This document shows, one piece after another, positions 29,893 through 36,800 of a stretch of 36,803 nucleotides of DNA. Within the stretch, counting starts at the first letter, position 1. Every line of letters starts with the position of its first letter. Position numbers and translations under genes: made by a program. The notes beneath the pieces were generated by a model, which was not told where the DNA came from, searched no databases, and saw only the letters and a list, made by a program, of their open reading frames with translations. Origin of the DNA: a virus; IMG/VR virus record IMGVR_UViG_3300024431_000018, positions 1 through 36,803 of that record; one strand, given 5' to 3'.

Positions 29893-30284
29893 TATGCAGC
29901 TTGAACCACCTTATTGTAGAGAGTGTCAAACAACTCTTCAGTAATTACATTTCCAGAATCAATCATTTCTCTTTCTTGCTCGGTTAACGGCTCCATTAAT
30001 TCAATCAGTCGCAGCATTTTATTCTTTTCATCTTCAGTAAGGGCGTTCCCAATTAGTTTGCTTTCTTTGTCATAATCACCAGCTAATAATGAAGATTTGC
30101 AATATTCAAGATGGCCATCCTCGTAATTACCATCTTCTAAAATAATATGCAAAGCCGATCCGTTGAGAAATTCTTTGTTCACCCATTTTATAAGTGAGCG
30201 CAATTCAGACAGCCCTATTATCTTATCGATATCATTAAAAATATTATCATTTAAAAATTTAGTTAACGATTTTGTCTTATCCAT
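29892..30284 (-). CDS. Protein of unknown function between terminase and portal, 130 residues
   Basis: Overlaps the terminase stop and the portal start by one base each, so it is translated as part of the packaging operon. The product is helical and acidic (EDEKNKMLRLIELMEPLTEQ) with an N-terminal basic helix (LSELRSLIKWVNKEFLNGSA). No family is recognised. A role in packaging is suggested by position only. Confidence 0.6.
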   Translation of the reverse strand: MDKTKSLTKFLNDNIFNDIDKIIGLSELRSLIKWVNKEFLNGSALHIILEDGNYEDGHLEYCKSSLLAGDYDKESKLIGNALTEDEKNKMLRLIELMEPLTEQEREMIDSGNVITEELFDTLYNKVVQAA

Positions 30285-31723
30285 TAATAGCCGCCCGAAT
30301 TAGATTCTCTATAATCATCTTGGTGTTCTTCTTCTGAATCAATATCACATTTCATAATTGCATGTCTTCGCATCATATACGCATATCGTGTAGCACTCAA
30401 CAAATCATCTTGAATTTTAACGATTTTTCCATTGTCGTCACGATGATAATTAAGCTTTTCAGCAAACCATTCATGCAAATAATCAAATACTCTAAACTTT
30501 CCAAGCTCCATAAGTCGGTAAATTTCAACTATGCCAGCCTCTACCCCATTTCCCCCATCTGGCCATGTCGCGTGATCATGCAGCATTTCCCAACCAGCCT
30601 CCTCATAATAAGCCCTTTGCTCTTTGCCTGATCCTTTTTCAGTTTGCAAACCATCATGAGGCCATGCGGTAGGTACGCCAGCAGCCCATTCTTTAGTTGC
30701 TCCCCAAGCAACTTCAGGAATAGCTTTTGATTTCTTCCAAGCTCTAGCTAATACGAAAGTATCCGTATCCTTATCCCACCATAACTGAATGTGGGCCTGT
30801 GGATGATCCCATCCAAAATCCATCCCGTTGATAACATACCAGTGAGCAGGGCATTCAAAAGGATTGCACTTGATTGAATTATCACCAATATCAAAGATAA
30901 GCCCCGCCCCCATTAACGGTAAGCCTTTAGTTCTCATATCCCGTTGCCATTCTGGGTAAATAGATAGTAAAGCCTCTTTCATGTCATCCGTTAAATGTGG
31001 AGCATCATCCCAAGTAGCCCTTTGCATATACTCATACTCGGTAGGATTGTCCATAAACTTAACAACTACCTCTGTTCGTCCATTCTCTGGGGTAAATGTC
31101 ATAATACCTCTACCACCCAAACCACCATCACCATTAGCTGTTCGGGTTTGGACCTGTGGAATAATATTTTTATCTTTGGGCTCTTCGTCAATGTGATACC
31201 AATCAATAACATCTCCCATTAGGGCATGTTGCCCCTGAGAATATGACCAAAATTTTACAGTGGATACCTTGCCTGTAGAGTGTTTTACCCGGACCTCTCT
31301 CATTGCTCCCGTAGTTCCTGACATGGTTTTATGATCTACAATCCTTGACGATGGTATTAATCCCCCCTCAAATGATCCGTTTACAAACCTACCAAACAAT
31401 GGATTTTGCAATAAATCTCTAGTCTTCTCACCTGAAAAGCCCAATATCCATATAACAGGGGCCTTTTCAAATATATGCCCATCCCAATCTTCGGGATAAT
31501 CACCAAGAGCATGAAAGGCATCAATGGTGGTTCCTGTTCGGGTCTTTCCTACTTGGTTTGCCGCCATAAGCAAGCAAGCTCTAAACGTGGCTGTAGCAGC
31601 ATTAAAACGGTGCTGCCAATCATAAAGGGTATTGTATTGGGTTAGGTAGGCTATTTCCTTGGCTCTCTTATCTTTCTCTCTGAGCAGCTCTATCTTTCTT
31701 ATCTTCTGCTCTCTAGTTATCAA
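30284..31723 (-). CDS. terL: Terminase large subunit
   Basis: A 479-residue protein with both terminase domains. The ATPase part has Walker A ANQVGKT at 55-61 and Walker B with catalytic glutamates (VIDWYHIDEE, 172-181). The nuclease part has a first catalytic aspartate in MDFGWDHPQA (about 301-310) and a second acidic site in AWPHDG (about 353-358). This is the P22 gp2 type. It pumps and cuts phage DNA at the portal. No ATG precedes the conserved region after an in-frame TAG, so a TTG at 31723 is the likely start, with GGAG 10 bases upstream. Confidence 0.93.
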   Translation of the reverse strand: MITREQKIRKIELLREKDKRAKEIAYLTQYNTLYDWQHRFNAATATFRACLLMAANQVGKTRTGTTIDAFHALGDYPEDWDGHIFEKAPVIWILGFSGEKTRDLLQNPLFGRFVNGSFEGGLIPSSRIVDHKTMSGTTGAMREVRVKHSTGKVSTVKFWSYSQGQHALMGDVIDWYHIDEEPKDKNIIPQVQTRTANGDGGLGGRGIMTFTPENGRTEVVVKFMDNPTEYEYMQRATWDDAPHLTDDMKEALLSIYPEWQRDMRTKGLPLMGAGLIFDIGDNSIKCNPFECPAHWYVINGMDFGWDHPQAHIQLWWDKDTDTFVLARAWKKSKAIPEVAWGATKEWAAGVPTAWPHDGLQTEKGSGKEQRAYYEEAGWEMLHDHATWPDGGNGVEAGIVEIYRLMELGKFRVFDYLHEWFAEKLNYHRDDNGKIVKIQDDLLSATRYAYMMRRHAIMKCDIDSEEEHQDDYRESNSGGY

Positions 31724-32138
31724 GACTAGCTAGCTCCGCATCTAAATCCTCATCCGACATATCAGTAAGTTTTATATCCGCTGATACTTTTAAGTTATTA
31801 TTAAAACAATCTACGCTTATATGCTTTCCAATTAACTCTAGAGATTTATTAGCCGCTGCTAAGTTTGAGCATTCTCCATTATCATCTTCTTCAAGAGATT
31901 TATCGTTTATCCTTAAAGCTCTTTTAAGTACCCATTCAGCATCAATTCCAAGCTTTTCCTCTCTAGGCTTCTTAAGTTCTTGAATATACTCTTGAATGTT
32001 AGGTTTGGTTAGGTTTTCACACCCTTGCTCTTTAGCACTGTTTTCTTTATAACCCGCACGAATAGCGGCTTGTTTGGCATTCAGATCAATTAGGTATTCT
32101 CTACAAAACATTTCTTGCTTTGCTGTTAGCTTAGGCAT
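31713..32138 (-). CDS. terS: Terminase small subunit
   Basis: Start set at ATG 32138 (MPKLTAKQEMFCREYLIDLN). This opening and the following AKQAAIRAGYKENSAKEQGC are typical of small terminase subunits with an N-terminal helix-turn-helix. Such proteins form a ring that recognises the packaging site and activates the large subunit. The C-terminal part is acidic, ending DEDLDAELASLDN, and probably contacts the large subunit. The stop lies 11 bases inside the terL gene. An upstream extension in the same frame overlaps the preceding gene and is less likely. Confidence 0.9.
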   Translation of the reverse strand: MPKLTAKQEMFCREYLIDLNAKQAAIRAGYKENSAKEQGCENLTKPNIQEYIQELKKPREEKLGIDAEWVLKRALRINDKSLEEDDNGECSNLAAANKSLELIGKHISVDCFNNNLKVSADIKLTDMSDEDLDAELASLDN

Positions 32139-32140
32139 CT

Positions 32141-32359
32141 CTATTTTGCCTCTCTCTCGCAGTACGAGCATTGCATTCTTTTTTGCTTACGCTTCTTGTA
32201 AACATCCGTTATTTTATATTTATGGCCGCATTCTAATACAATGCATTGAGTAGTTTTTCTTCTTATTGTCTGTGATTTTGTATTTTTAGTTGTAGACTCT
32301 TTTAATATAACTTCTTCTACTACAAAATCCTCACCGACTACTTTTTTTAAATCAGGCAT
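32141..32359 (-). CDS. Small zinc-finger protein upstream of terminase, 72 residues
   Basis: The C-terminal half has CIVLECGHKYKI, then a basic stretch KKRKQKRMQCSYCERE, giving a C(x4)CGH...C(x2)C zinc-binding pattern. The N-terminal half is acidic and then basic, without a clear fold. AAAGG lies before the ATG. It begins the terminase operon, just after a promoter-like site, so it could be a DNA-binding regulator or a packaging accessory; neither is shown. Confidence 0.65.
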   Translation of the reverse strand: MPDLKKVVGEDFVVEEVILKESTTKNTKSQTIRRKTTQCIVLECGHKYKITDVYKKRKQKRMQCSYCEREAK

Positions 32360-32414
32360 CTCTATACCTTTTGTTTGATTACCCTCTAAGGGTTTAGGGC
32401 TTATCCCTATGTTT

Positions 32415-32442
32415 ATTCTAGCACGTTTTGATAAAAGTTAAA
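32415..32442 (-). promoter_or_regulatory. Probable late promoter with extended -10 box
   Basis: On the minus strand, TTTAAC (32442-32437) is followed by a 16-base spacer and TAGAAT (32420-32415), preceded by TGC to give an extended -10 (TGCTAGAAT). Two short hairpins (AGGG/CCCT and ACCCT/AGGGT pairs) lie in the leader before the 72-residue gene. This is the largest gap before the virion genes and a natural start for late transcription. Confidence 0.45.
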
Positions 32443-32608
32443 CATTCACTATTATTAAGCTCCCTTGTTTTTTGCAATTCGGGCAAATAGTTTTATTTTG
32501 ATAGGTCACATTGCCAAAGTCTTTAGTGTGGCCATATCGGTTAGTTGTTATCTTAACCTGGCATCTTGAGCATGTTAGTTTCAATATTTGTTTTTTTTTC
32601 GTGGTCAT
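32438..32608 (-). CDS. Small zinc-ribbon protein, 56 residues
   Basis: A short frame with a clear zinc ribbon: LTCSRCQVKI, a beta-rich middle, then TICPNCKKQG, i.e. two CxxC knuckles 24 residues apart. The ATG lies inside the end of the DUF1289 gene, one base out of its frame, just upstream of a run of nine A residues. Gain or loss of an A there would fuse both proteins. The first residues are basic (MTTKKKQILK). It is probably a nucleic-acid-binding protein; no specific family is recognised. Confidence 0.6.
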   Translation of the reverse strand: MTTKKKQILKLTCSRCQVKITTNRYGHTKDFGNVTYQNKTICPNCKKQGSLIIVNV

Positions 32609-32768
32609 TGTTAGCCTTGCTTATCCTACGTTTTTTAGAATCGCTATAAGATGCCCATTCTAGGCGCTCTAGCTCGTTTCTACCGCACCCTAAGCACGTT
32701 TTAAGGTTAGGGCAGCACTTGTTTATGCAAGGGTTAAGCTCCTTGTCTATTGGTTTAAGTAGGCTCAC
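32553..32768 (-). CDS. DUF1289-like cysteine-rich protein, 71 residues
   Basis: Starts at GTG 32768, with AAGGGG five bases upstream. The core NPCINKCCPNLKTCLGCGRN, followed by ELERLEWASYSDSKKRRI, follows the DUF1289 pattern (PC...C......C.GCGRt..E...W..ys...r). The spaced cysteines probably bind zinc or an iron-sulfur cluster. The C-terminal 20 residues overlap the zinc-ribbon frame. Function of the family is unknown. Confidence 0.7.
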   Translation of the reverse strand: MSLLKPIDKELNPCINKCCPNLKTCLGCGRNELERLEWASYSDSKKRRISKANNDHEKKTNIETNMLKMPG

Positions 32769-32813
32769 TGATACCCCTTAATTAAAAAGGTAGTGTATTA
32801 ATTAAATCTATTA

Positions 32814-32972
32814 TTACACTATCTTAGTTATATAATCATTTAGAGCCTTTTCAAATAATAGCTCTAGTTCTTCTTCTGTTATTACTGCTATATCACCAAA
32901 CTCATTTGTTATAAGATAATCTTCTTTTAGAGGCTCCACTGTTACCCCTTTAAATTCTAGTTTATCCATCAT
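32814..32972 (-). CDS. Small acidic protein, 52 residues
   Basis: Two successive in-frame ATGs; the first overlaps the endolysin stop by 4 bases. The product (MMDKLEFKGVTVEPLKEDYL, then TEEELELLFEKALNDYITKI) is acidic and likely a beta hairpin followed by a helix. No family is recognised. Overlap with the endolysin gene suggests coupling. Confidence 0.55.
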   Translation of the reverse strand: MMDKLEFKGVTVEPLKEDYLITNEFGDIAVITEEELELLFEKALNDYITKIV

Positions 32973-33361
32973 TTAATAAGCTCGATATGCGGCCAATCCA
33001 TAAAGCTTTGATCTGTGATATCTCCGTCACCATCCCAATCAAATCCACATCGTATTTTAATACCTTTGCTATGCGCTATTCCTTTGATAATCCCGCCTAA
33101 TTGAGCAAATCTCTCTATATTATTCCAATCAATCGGATAGGGAGCTACATCTACAGCTATGCTAGGCATTGAATTATGCTTGGAATCTGGATATTGAACC
33201 TTTGACCTACCCGCATGAAAATGGTCATTTTGCTCCTTCTGGCCTCTATGACCGCATAAAACTGTAAAATCTATTATTTGTATGGCTTCGTTTAAAACCT
33301 CCTGTATGTCGTTGTGACAGGTATTTAGTTTTTGTTGTGACCTTGCACCGAATTTATACAT
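32969..33361 (-). CDS. Endolysin, M15 family L-alanyl-D-glutamate / VanY-like peptidase
   Basis: A 130-residue protein with the metal-binding pattern of M15 peptidases: FTVLCGHRGQKEQNDHF near the start, a zinc-ligand region SKHNSMPSIAVDVAPYP (His62, Asp71), and the final DWPHIEL with His125. Phage T5 endolysin and Listeria phage enzymes of this family cut the peptide cross-links of peptidoglycan. No signal peptide is present, so a holin is needed. The gene lies more than 24 kb from the holin and spanin genes, in the operon with SSB. Confidence 0.88.
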   Translation of the reverse strand: MYKFGARSQQKLNTCHNDIQEVLNEAIQIIDFTVLCGHRGQKEQNDHFHAGRSKVQYPDSKHNSMPSIAVDVAPYPIDWNNIERFAQLGGIIKGIAHSKGIKIRCGFDWDGDGDITDQSFMDWPHIELIK

Positions 33362-33362
33362 G

Positions 33363-33575
33363 TTAACCCTCGTAAGTTTTTATTATCTTTCTAGCTGTCA
33401 TGCTTGAAAGCTTGTTTTCTTTCAAAAGTTTAAGCCGCGTTTGATGCGATATCCCCACTTTTTTGCAACCTTTTTTTATGGACCCTTCCCGCTTAATAAC
33501 TATTGCCAAAAGCTTTTTAAAACTATCTAAGCTATTAGGCGGCATCATTTTTATTGGGCTCGTTTCAGGCTTCAT
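33363..33575 (-). CDS. Small helix-turn-helix-like regulator, 70 residues
   Basis: After a short polar N-terminus, the chain reads LLAIVIKREGSIKKGCKKVG followed by ISHQTRLKLLKENKLSSMTA. This suggests two helices around a turn, then another helix (RKIIKTYEG), as in small helix-turn-helix proteins. It is strongly basic. The gene ends just before the endolysin start and follows a structured 100-base gap, so it could regulate this operon. The DNA-binding role is inferred from the pattern only. Confidence 0.55.
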   Translation of the reverse strand: MKPETSPIKMMPPNSLDSFKKLLAIVIKREGSIKKGCKKVGISHQTRLKLLKENKLSSMTARKIIKTYEG

Positions 33576-33675
33576 GTTTTCCTCTTAAATTAATTGCCCC
33601 ACTTTACACAATGGCAGGGGCCTCCACTGGGTAGACGGTGAAAGGCCGCCTATGTGTTCTTTAAAATGATAGCCA
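33576..33675 (-). other. Structured untranslated gap between ssb and the small regulator
   Basis: This 100-base stretch has no frame but folds well: GGC (33613-33615) with GCC (33648-33650), GGCCT (33619-33623) with AGGCC (33643-33647), and CAC (33625-33627) with GTG (33638-33640), around a loop containing GGGTAGA. It is more GC-rich than its surroundings and lacks the T-tract of a terminator. It may be a regulatory RNA element or an attenuator-like stem. Confidence 0.4.
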
Positions 33676-34125
33676 TCAAAAAGGGATGTCGTCGTCAAAG
33701 TCATCTAAATTATTATTTACCTGAATTACATTGTCGCCAACAGTTACACCGCTAGAATTATTGACAGATACTTTGGGTTTTGAGCTTTCCCCTTTACCCT
33801 CTAACATCTGCATTTGATTAGCTATTATCTCTGTTGAATAGCAGGTTTTACCGTCTTTATCGAGATATTTATTAGTCCTCATTTTACCATTTATATACAC
33901 TAAATCCCCCTTTTTTAAGTACTCTTGCATGATTTCTGCAAGCTTATCAAAGGCGGCAATTTTTACCCATTCAGTCTTTTCTACTTGCTGTCCTGTGTTC
34001 TTATCTTTGTACTTTTCACTGATAGCAATACTTATATTTGTTACTGCTTTTCCTGATTGAGTAAACCTAGTTTCAGGTTCGTTTCCCAATCGCCCTATAA
34101 AATTACACTGATTTAAATTGCTCAT
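33676..34125 (-). CDS. ssb: Single-stranded DNA-binding protein
   Basis: A 149-residue OB-fold protein with the SSB pattern: MSNLNQCNFIGRLGNEPETR, TEWVKIAAFDKLAEIMQEYL, GDLVYINGKMRTNKYLDKDG. The disordered tail ends DDDIPF, the conserved acidic tip that binds partner proteins in bacterial SSBs. It probably protects single strands at the phage fork and during recombination by the YqaJ exonuclease system encoded upstream. It lies two bases after the preceding gene. Confidence 0.95.
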   Translation of the reverse strand: MSNLNQCNFIGRLGNEPETRFTQSGKAVTNISIAISEKYKDKNTGQQVEKTEWVKIAAFDKLAEIMQEYLKKGDLVYINGKMRTNKYLDKDGKTCYSTEIIANQMQMLEGKGESSKPKVSVNNSSGVTVGDNVIQVNNNLDDFDDDIPF

Positions 34126-34126
34126 C

Positions 34127-34474
34127 TTATGCCGCCCTCTGATCTCTAGTGTGAAATAACCCTTTCAGCTCTGGAAACATCAACATGCTAACTTTAGCAA
34201 GCAATGGAGCTATATTATTATTTATTTTAAAATCTAAATTGTTGTCATGTATCGCAGTTTCATGCCTTAAAAACTCTATAATCGTTCTAGCACTGTAATG
34301 ATGCCGGCCTTTAGATTTAATCCTATGGGCTTCTATTGCAAACTGAGTGTATAAATTTATGTTTATCGATAAAGTTTCAATATCGTTTTTATGTATTTTG
34401 TTCTCAGTTGAAACCAAAACTATACTAAACTCTTTAGCTTCTTGAGCTAGCCCAAGCCACTCTATTATCTTCAT
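34127..34474 (-). CDS. Phage early protein of unknown function (YSAR..IE.LRHET type), 115 residues
   Basis: The segment LYTQFAIEAHRIKSKGRHHY followed by SARTIIEFLRHETAIHD and FKINNNIAPLLAKVSMLMFP, then GLFHTRDQRAA, fits a widespread phage family whose pattern is FA..A...GR..YSAR.I.E..R.ET....DF..NNN..P..AR. No function is established. It is encoded next to SSB and recombination genes, so a role in DNA metabolism is plausible. Confidence 0.65.
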   Translation of the reverse strand: MKIIEWLGLAQEAKEFSIVLVSTENKIHKNDIETLSININLYTQFAIEAHRIKSKGRHHYSARTIIEFLRHETAIHDNNLDFKINNNIAPLLAKVSMLMFPELKGLFHTRDQRAA

Positions 34475-34487
34475 TTTATACCCCTAA

Positions 34488-35174
34488 TTAATATTTAATT
34501 TGTACGTTTTTAATGTTCCCTTTGTGAATAGCTAAAACAACCTCTTTTGCTATCTCCTCAGATAAACCGCAAGCTATCAAGCAATCCTTAGCCTCTCTTC
34601 TTATTTTTCCAATATGCTTCTTATTAGATTCTCTTTTAGCTACCTCCTCAGCTTCCTTAGCGGCTTGTTCCTTAGCATCCTCAGCATCATTTTCTTCTTT
34701 TTCTTTTCTTGACTGCATCTTATTTAATGTTTTCAAAGCATCTTCAACGGCCTGTTTTGCGCCAGTAGTAAATTCCTCAAAGTCAAAATCAGAATCTTTA
34801 TTCAAATTTTCTATAATATTTATAATATCAGTCTTATCCCTTATATTTGATTTCCTATCTTCCTCACGCTGCTTTTTAAGATTGTCTAACTCCTTGTAAG
34901 CCTCTTTATGAGGTATTTGTATTTCTTCTAATTTAGCAACTATTGACTTAGCTTGTATATCAACTTGTCTGCCACCTTCAATAAAATGGGCCTTCTGCTC
35001 CTTTCTAGTTTTTTCTAAGGCTGTTAGTAACTTGCCAATATCTAAAGATACCCTCTTGGATTTCTGATACCCCTCATCCGTTGACACATCGGGCAAAAAG
35101 TTTGCTGTCTCCTTAACCGTATCTATTTGACTGCTAATCTCATCATATTCAACTATACTAATTGATGTACTCAT
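34488..35174 (-). CDS. Coiled-coil recombination-region protein, 228 residues
   Basis: A mostly helical protein: an N-terminal part (YDEISSQIDTVKETANFLPD), a Lys/Glu-rich long helix (EKTRKEQKAHFIEGGRQVDI), and a very charged segment (RKEKEENDAEDAKEQAAKEA). It ends with a small globular domain (LIACGLSEEIAKEVVLAIHK). Proteins of this layout are found in early phage operons beside exonucleases. The function is unknown; it might be an accessory or inhibitor of host nucleases, comparable in position to lambda Gam, but no sequence similarity to Gam is evident. Confidence 0.6.
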   Translation of the reverse strand: MSTSISIVEYDEISSQIDTVKETANFLPDVSTDEGYQKSKRVSLDIGKLLTALEKTRKEQKAHFIEGGRQVDIQAKSIVAKLEEIQIPHKEAYKELDNLKKQREEDRKSNIRDKTDIINIIENLNKDSDFDFEEFTTGAKQAVEDALKTLNKMQSRKEKEENDAEDAKEQAAKEAEEVAKRESNKKHIGKIRREAKDCLIACGLSEEIAKEVVLAIHKGNIKNVQIKY

Positions 35175-35221
35175 AACCTACCCCTTATTCATTGATTTCA
35201 TTTTAGTTAATATTTCTTTAT

Positions 35222-35863
35222 CTAGCCTTGATTAATATAATTAGTATCTAATATCTTGCTTTTTGTCTCACATACTAAAAGTTTAAATTCAGCTATCCGA
35301 GAATCTATCATTTTAAATTCATCCTCTAAATCACCAGCATTTAAACGATATATAAACAGCCTGTTAGCTTCTGGGAAGTCTGCACAATAGCTAACAAAAT
35401 CTATCCATTTTCTGCCAGTGAACTTAACATTTCCTACACATTGCCACTTATAGGCAGGGTCCACATTCATTCTTTTAATATTGGAAAACATCACGGAGCC
35501 TATTACACATTTAATCTCTATAACTCCATCTTCAGAAACCAGTCCGTCTGGGCTACACCCTACAAAATCACTGCCAAAAAACCCACCGTTTGAAACATCA
35601 CAAAATGTTTCTTGCTCATAAAGCATTCTAGCTATTGGCTCTTGTTCATGGCCTCTTTGCATATGCTCATTTGTGTAATTAGAAGCTATGGCTTGCCCTG
35701 TTATCTGCTCAATTGCTATATCTACAGCGTACTTTTTAGCAGGTTCGCCAAAGGCTTTGCCATAGTTAGCCATAATTTTTCCAAGGTTTGAGCTTGTTAG
35801 CTTGCCCCCTCTTAGCTGATACCATTCATCTGTGTTCTGCTCAACATCATGGAAATCAAACAT
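35222..35863 (-). CDS. YqaJ / lambda-exonuclease family recombination nuclease
   Basis: A 213-residue protein with the YqaJ nuclease motifs: an N-terminal EWYQLRGGKLTSSNLGKIM, MQRGHEQEPIARMLYE, and the catalytic pair GCSPDGLV (Asp106) and GVIEIKC (Glu116, Lys118). The family includes lambda exonuclease, which degrades one strand from duplex ends to make 3' overhangs for annealing. It overlaps the preceding gene by 8 bases. No known annealing protein (Bet, RecT, Erf, Sak) is recognised, so its partner must be an unfamiliar type. Confidence 0.92.
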   Translation of the reverse strand: MFDFHDVEQNTDEWYQLRGGKLTSSNLGKIMANYGKAFGEPAKKYAVDIAIEQITGQAIASNYTNEHMQRGHEQEPIARMLYEQETFCDVSNGGFFGSDFVGCSPDGLVSEDGVIEIKCVIGSVMFSNIKRMNVDPAYKWQCVGNVKFTGRKWIDFVSYCADFPEANRLFIYRLNAGDLEDEFKMIDSRIAEFKLLVCETKSKILDTNYINQG

Positions 35864-36362
35864 TAGCGCATTCCTTTATAATTAAATCTTGATTTTCCTT
35901 TGTAATATCAGCCCTTTCTAATACAGCGTTAAAATTCCCATCTCTAACATAAGCATTTATTGCGTTCTGCCATAGCTTAGGGTTCTCTTGGGTGATTGTG
36001 ATCTTCTGCTTAGGCGGGTTTGGGCTAATTCTTACTCCACCAGTTACCTCACCAGCAAAAGATGCTTTGGGGTCAATATAGAGCTGTATAAGCAACCCTT
36101 TCCAGTCTTCAATAAATGAAGAGCCCCCTGCTAGCTTTTTAACTACCTTTGAGTTACCAGCATTTAAAACCAAGGGCTTAATACTCTCATTAAAGTAAGC
36201 TATGTTAAAATTACCCTTCTTTCCTGCTACCCTTACACCGTTTTCCTGTTTAACCTCTCGAATTGTGAAAATCATGTTTGATTTAGTTTCTATTAAATCC
36301 TCTAAATCAGCTACTCCTAAATGATCGCTTTTAAATACTTTTCGATAATGTGTCTTTTCCAT
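35856..36362 (-). CDS. Phage recombination-region protein (HYRKVFKSDHLG type), candidate annealing partner
   Basis: A 168-residue protein beginning EKTHYRKVFKSDHLGVADLE, followed by a beta-rich region (FTIREVKQENGVRVAGKKGN, IEDWKGLLIQLYIDPKASFA) and a C-terminal helical part. I recall relatives with this N-terminus directly beside YqaJ exonucleases in several phages. The beta region resembles an OB-like barrel, which would suit binding of single strands. The gene overlaps both neighbours. The role as a single-strand annealing or binding protein is inferred from the partnership, not from homology. Confidence 0.6.
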   Translation of the reverse strand: MEKTHYRKVFKSDHLGVADLEDLIETKSNMIFTIREVKQENGVRVAGKKGNFNIAYFNESIKPLVLNAGNSKVVKKLAGGSSFIEDWKGLLIQLYIDPKASFAGEVTGGVRISPNPPKQKITITQENPKLWQNAINAYVRDGNFNAVLERADITKENQDLIIKECANV

Positions 36363-36688
36363 TACAGTTTCCCCTCTGCTATATCTCTAATATGGTCACA
36401 TTCTACATAAGTTATCTTGATAAGATTCCAGGCATTACGCTCTACTTTTGACGCTCCAAAAGTCATAGGAACGCCGTTTTTCATAGGCAGCGATTGATAT
36501 AAATCAACTACTGCTTGAGCCTCATCTATGCTTAACTCTGTATGACAAGATAATTCCCTGGCATCCGTTAAGATGTTCTCTAATATATAACCAGTTACCC
36601 GGCTTTGAAACTCTAGCTCTTCGCTTACTTCCCAGTTTTGAGCTTTTATATAAGCGTTTGTTTCTTCTGATACTCTGCATTTTTTCAT
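36362..36688 (-). CDS. First gene of the leftward early operon, 108 residues, unknown function
   Basis: The first gene after the early promoter, with a leader CAAAGGGGAAAA before the ATG. The product (CRVSEETNAYIKAQNWEVSE, then SCHTELSIDEAQAVVDLYQS) is a helical soluble protein without recognised motifs. Its stop overlaps the next start by one base. Being expressed first, it could be a host-takeover or regulatory factor, which is inference only. Confidence 0.65.
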   Translation of the reverse strand: MKKCRVSEETNAYIKAQNWEVSEELEFQSRVTGYILENILTDARELSCHTELSIDEAQAVVDLYQSLPMKNGVPMTFGASKVERNAWNLIKITYVECDHIRDIAEGKL

Positions 36689-36712
36689 TGTTTTTCCCCT
36701 TTGTTAGATTAC

Positions 36713-36742
36713 ATCTTAACATGTCTTTGAAATTATTTGCAA
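36713..36742 (-). promoter_or_regulatory. Leftward early promoter
   Basis: On the minus strand, TTGCAA (36742-36737) and TAAGAT (36718-36713) are separated by 18 bases; TTAAGA one base earlier gives a 17-base spacer. Transcription would begin just before the CAAAGGGG leader of the 108-residue gene. The -35 box sits in the centre of a 16-base near-palindrome, so a repressor bound there would block it. Confidence 0.6.
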
Positions 36743-36765
36743 CTAATTATTGAATTATTTTGCAA
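36731..36765. promoter_or_regulatory. Operator-like palindrome and direct repeat
   Basis: ATTATTTGCAACTAAT (36732-36747) is a 16-base palindrome apart from one non-complementary pair. The core AATTATTTGCAA (36731-36742) returns as AATTATTTTGCAA at 36753-36765, two turns of the helix away. A separate 8-base palindrome TTGTACAA lies at 36774-36781 and shares its GTACAA part with the repeats at 3824-3854. These are candidate binding sites for a phage or host regulator. Confidence 0.5.
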
Positions 36766-36777
36766 TGCTGTTATTGT
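36750..36777 (+). promoter_or_regulatory. Possible rightward early promoter
   Basis: TTGAAT (36750-36755), a 16-base spacer and TATTGT (36772-36777) give a weak promoter for the replication operon, with a leader of about 17 bases before the ATG at 36801. Both boxes differ from consensus at two positions, so the call is tentative. Confidence 0.35.
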
Positions 36778-36800
36778 ACAAACTCAACTGAGGATAAAAC

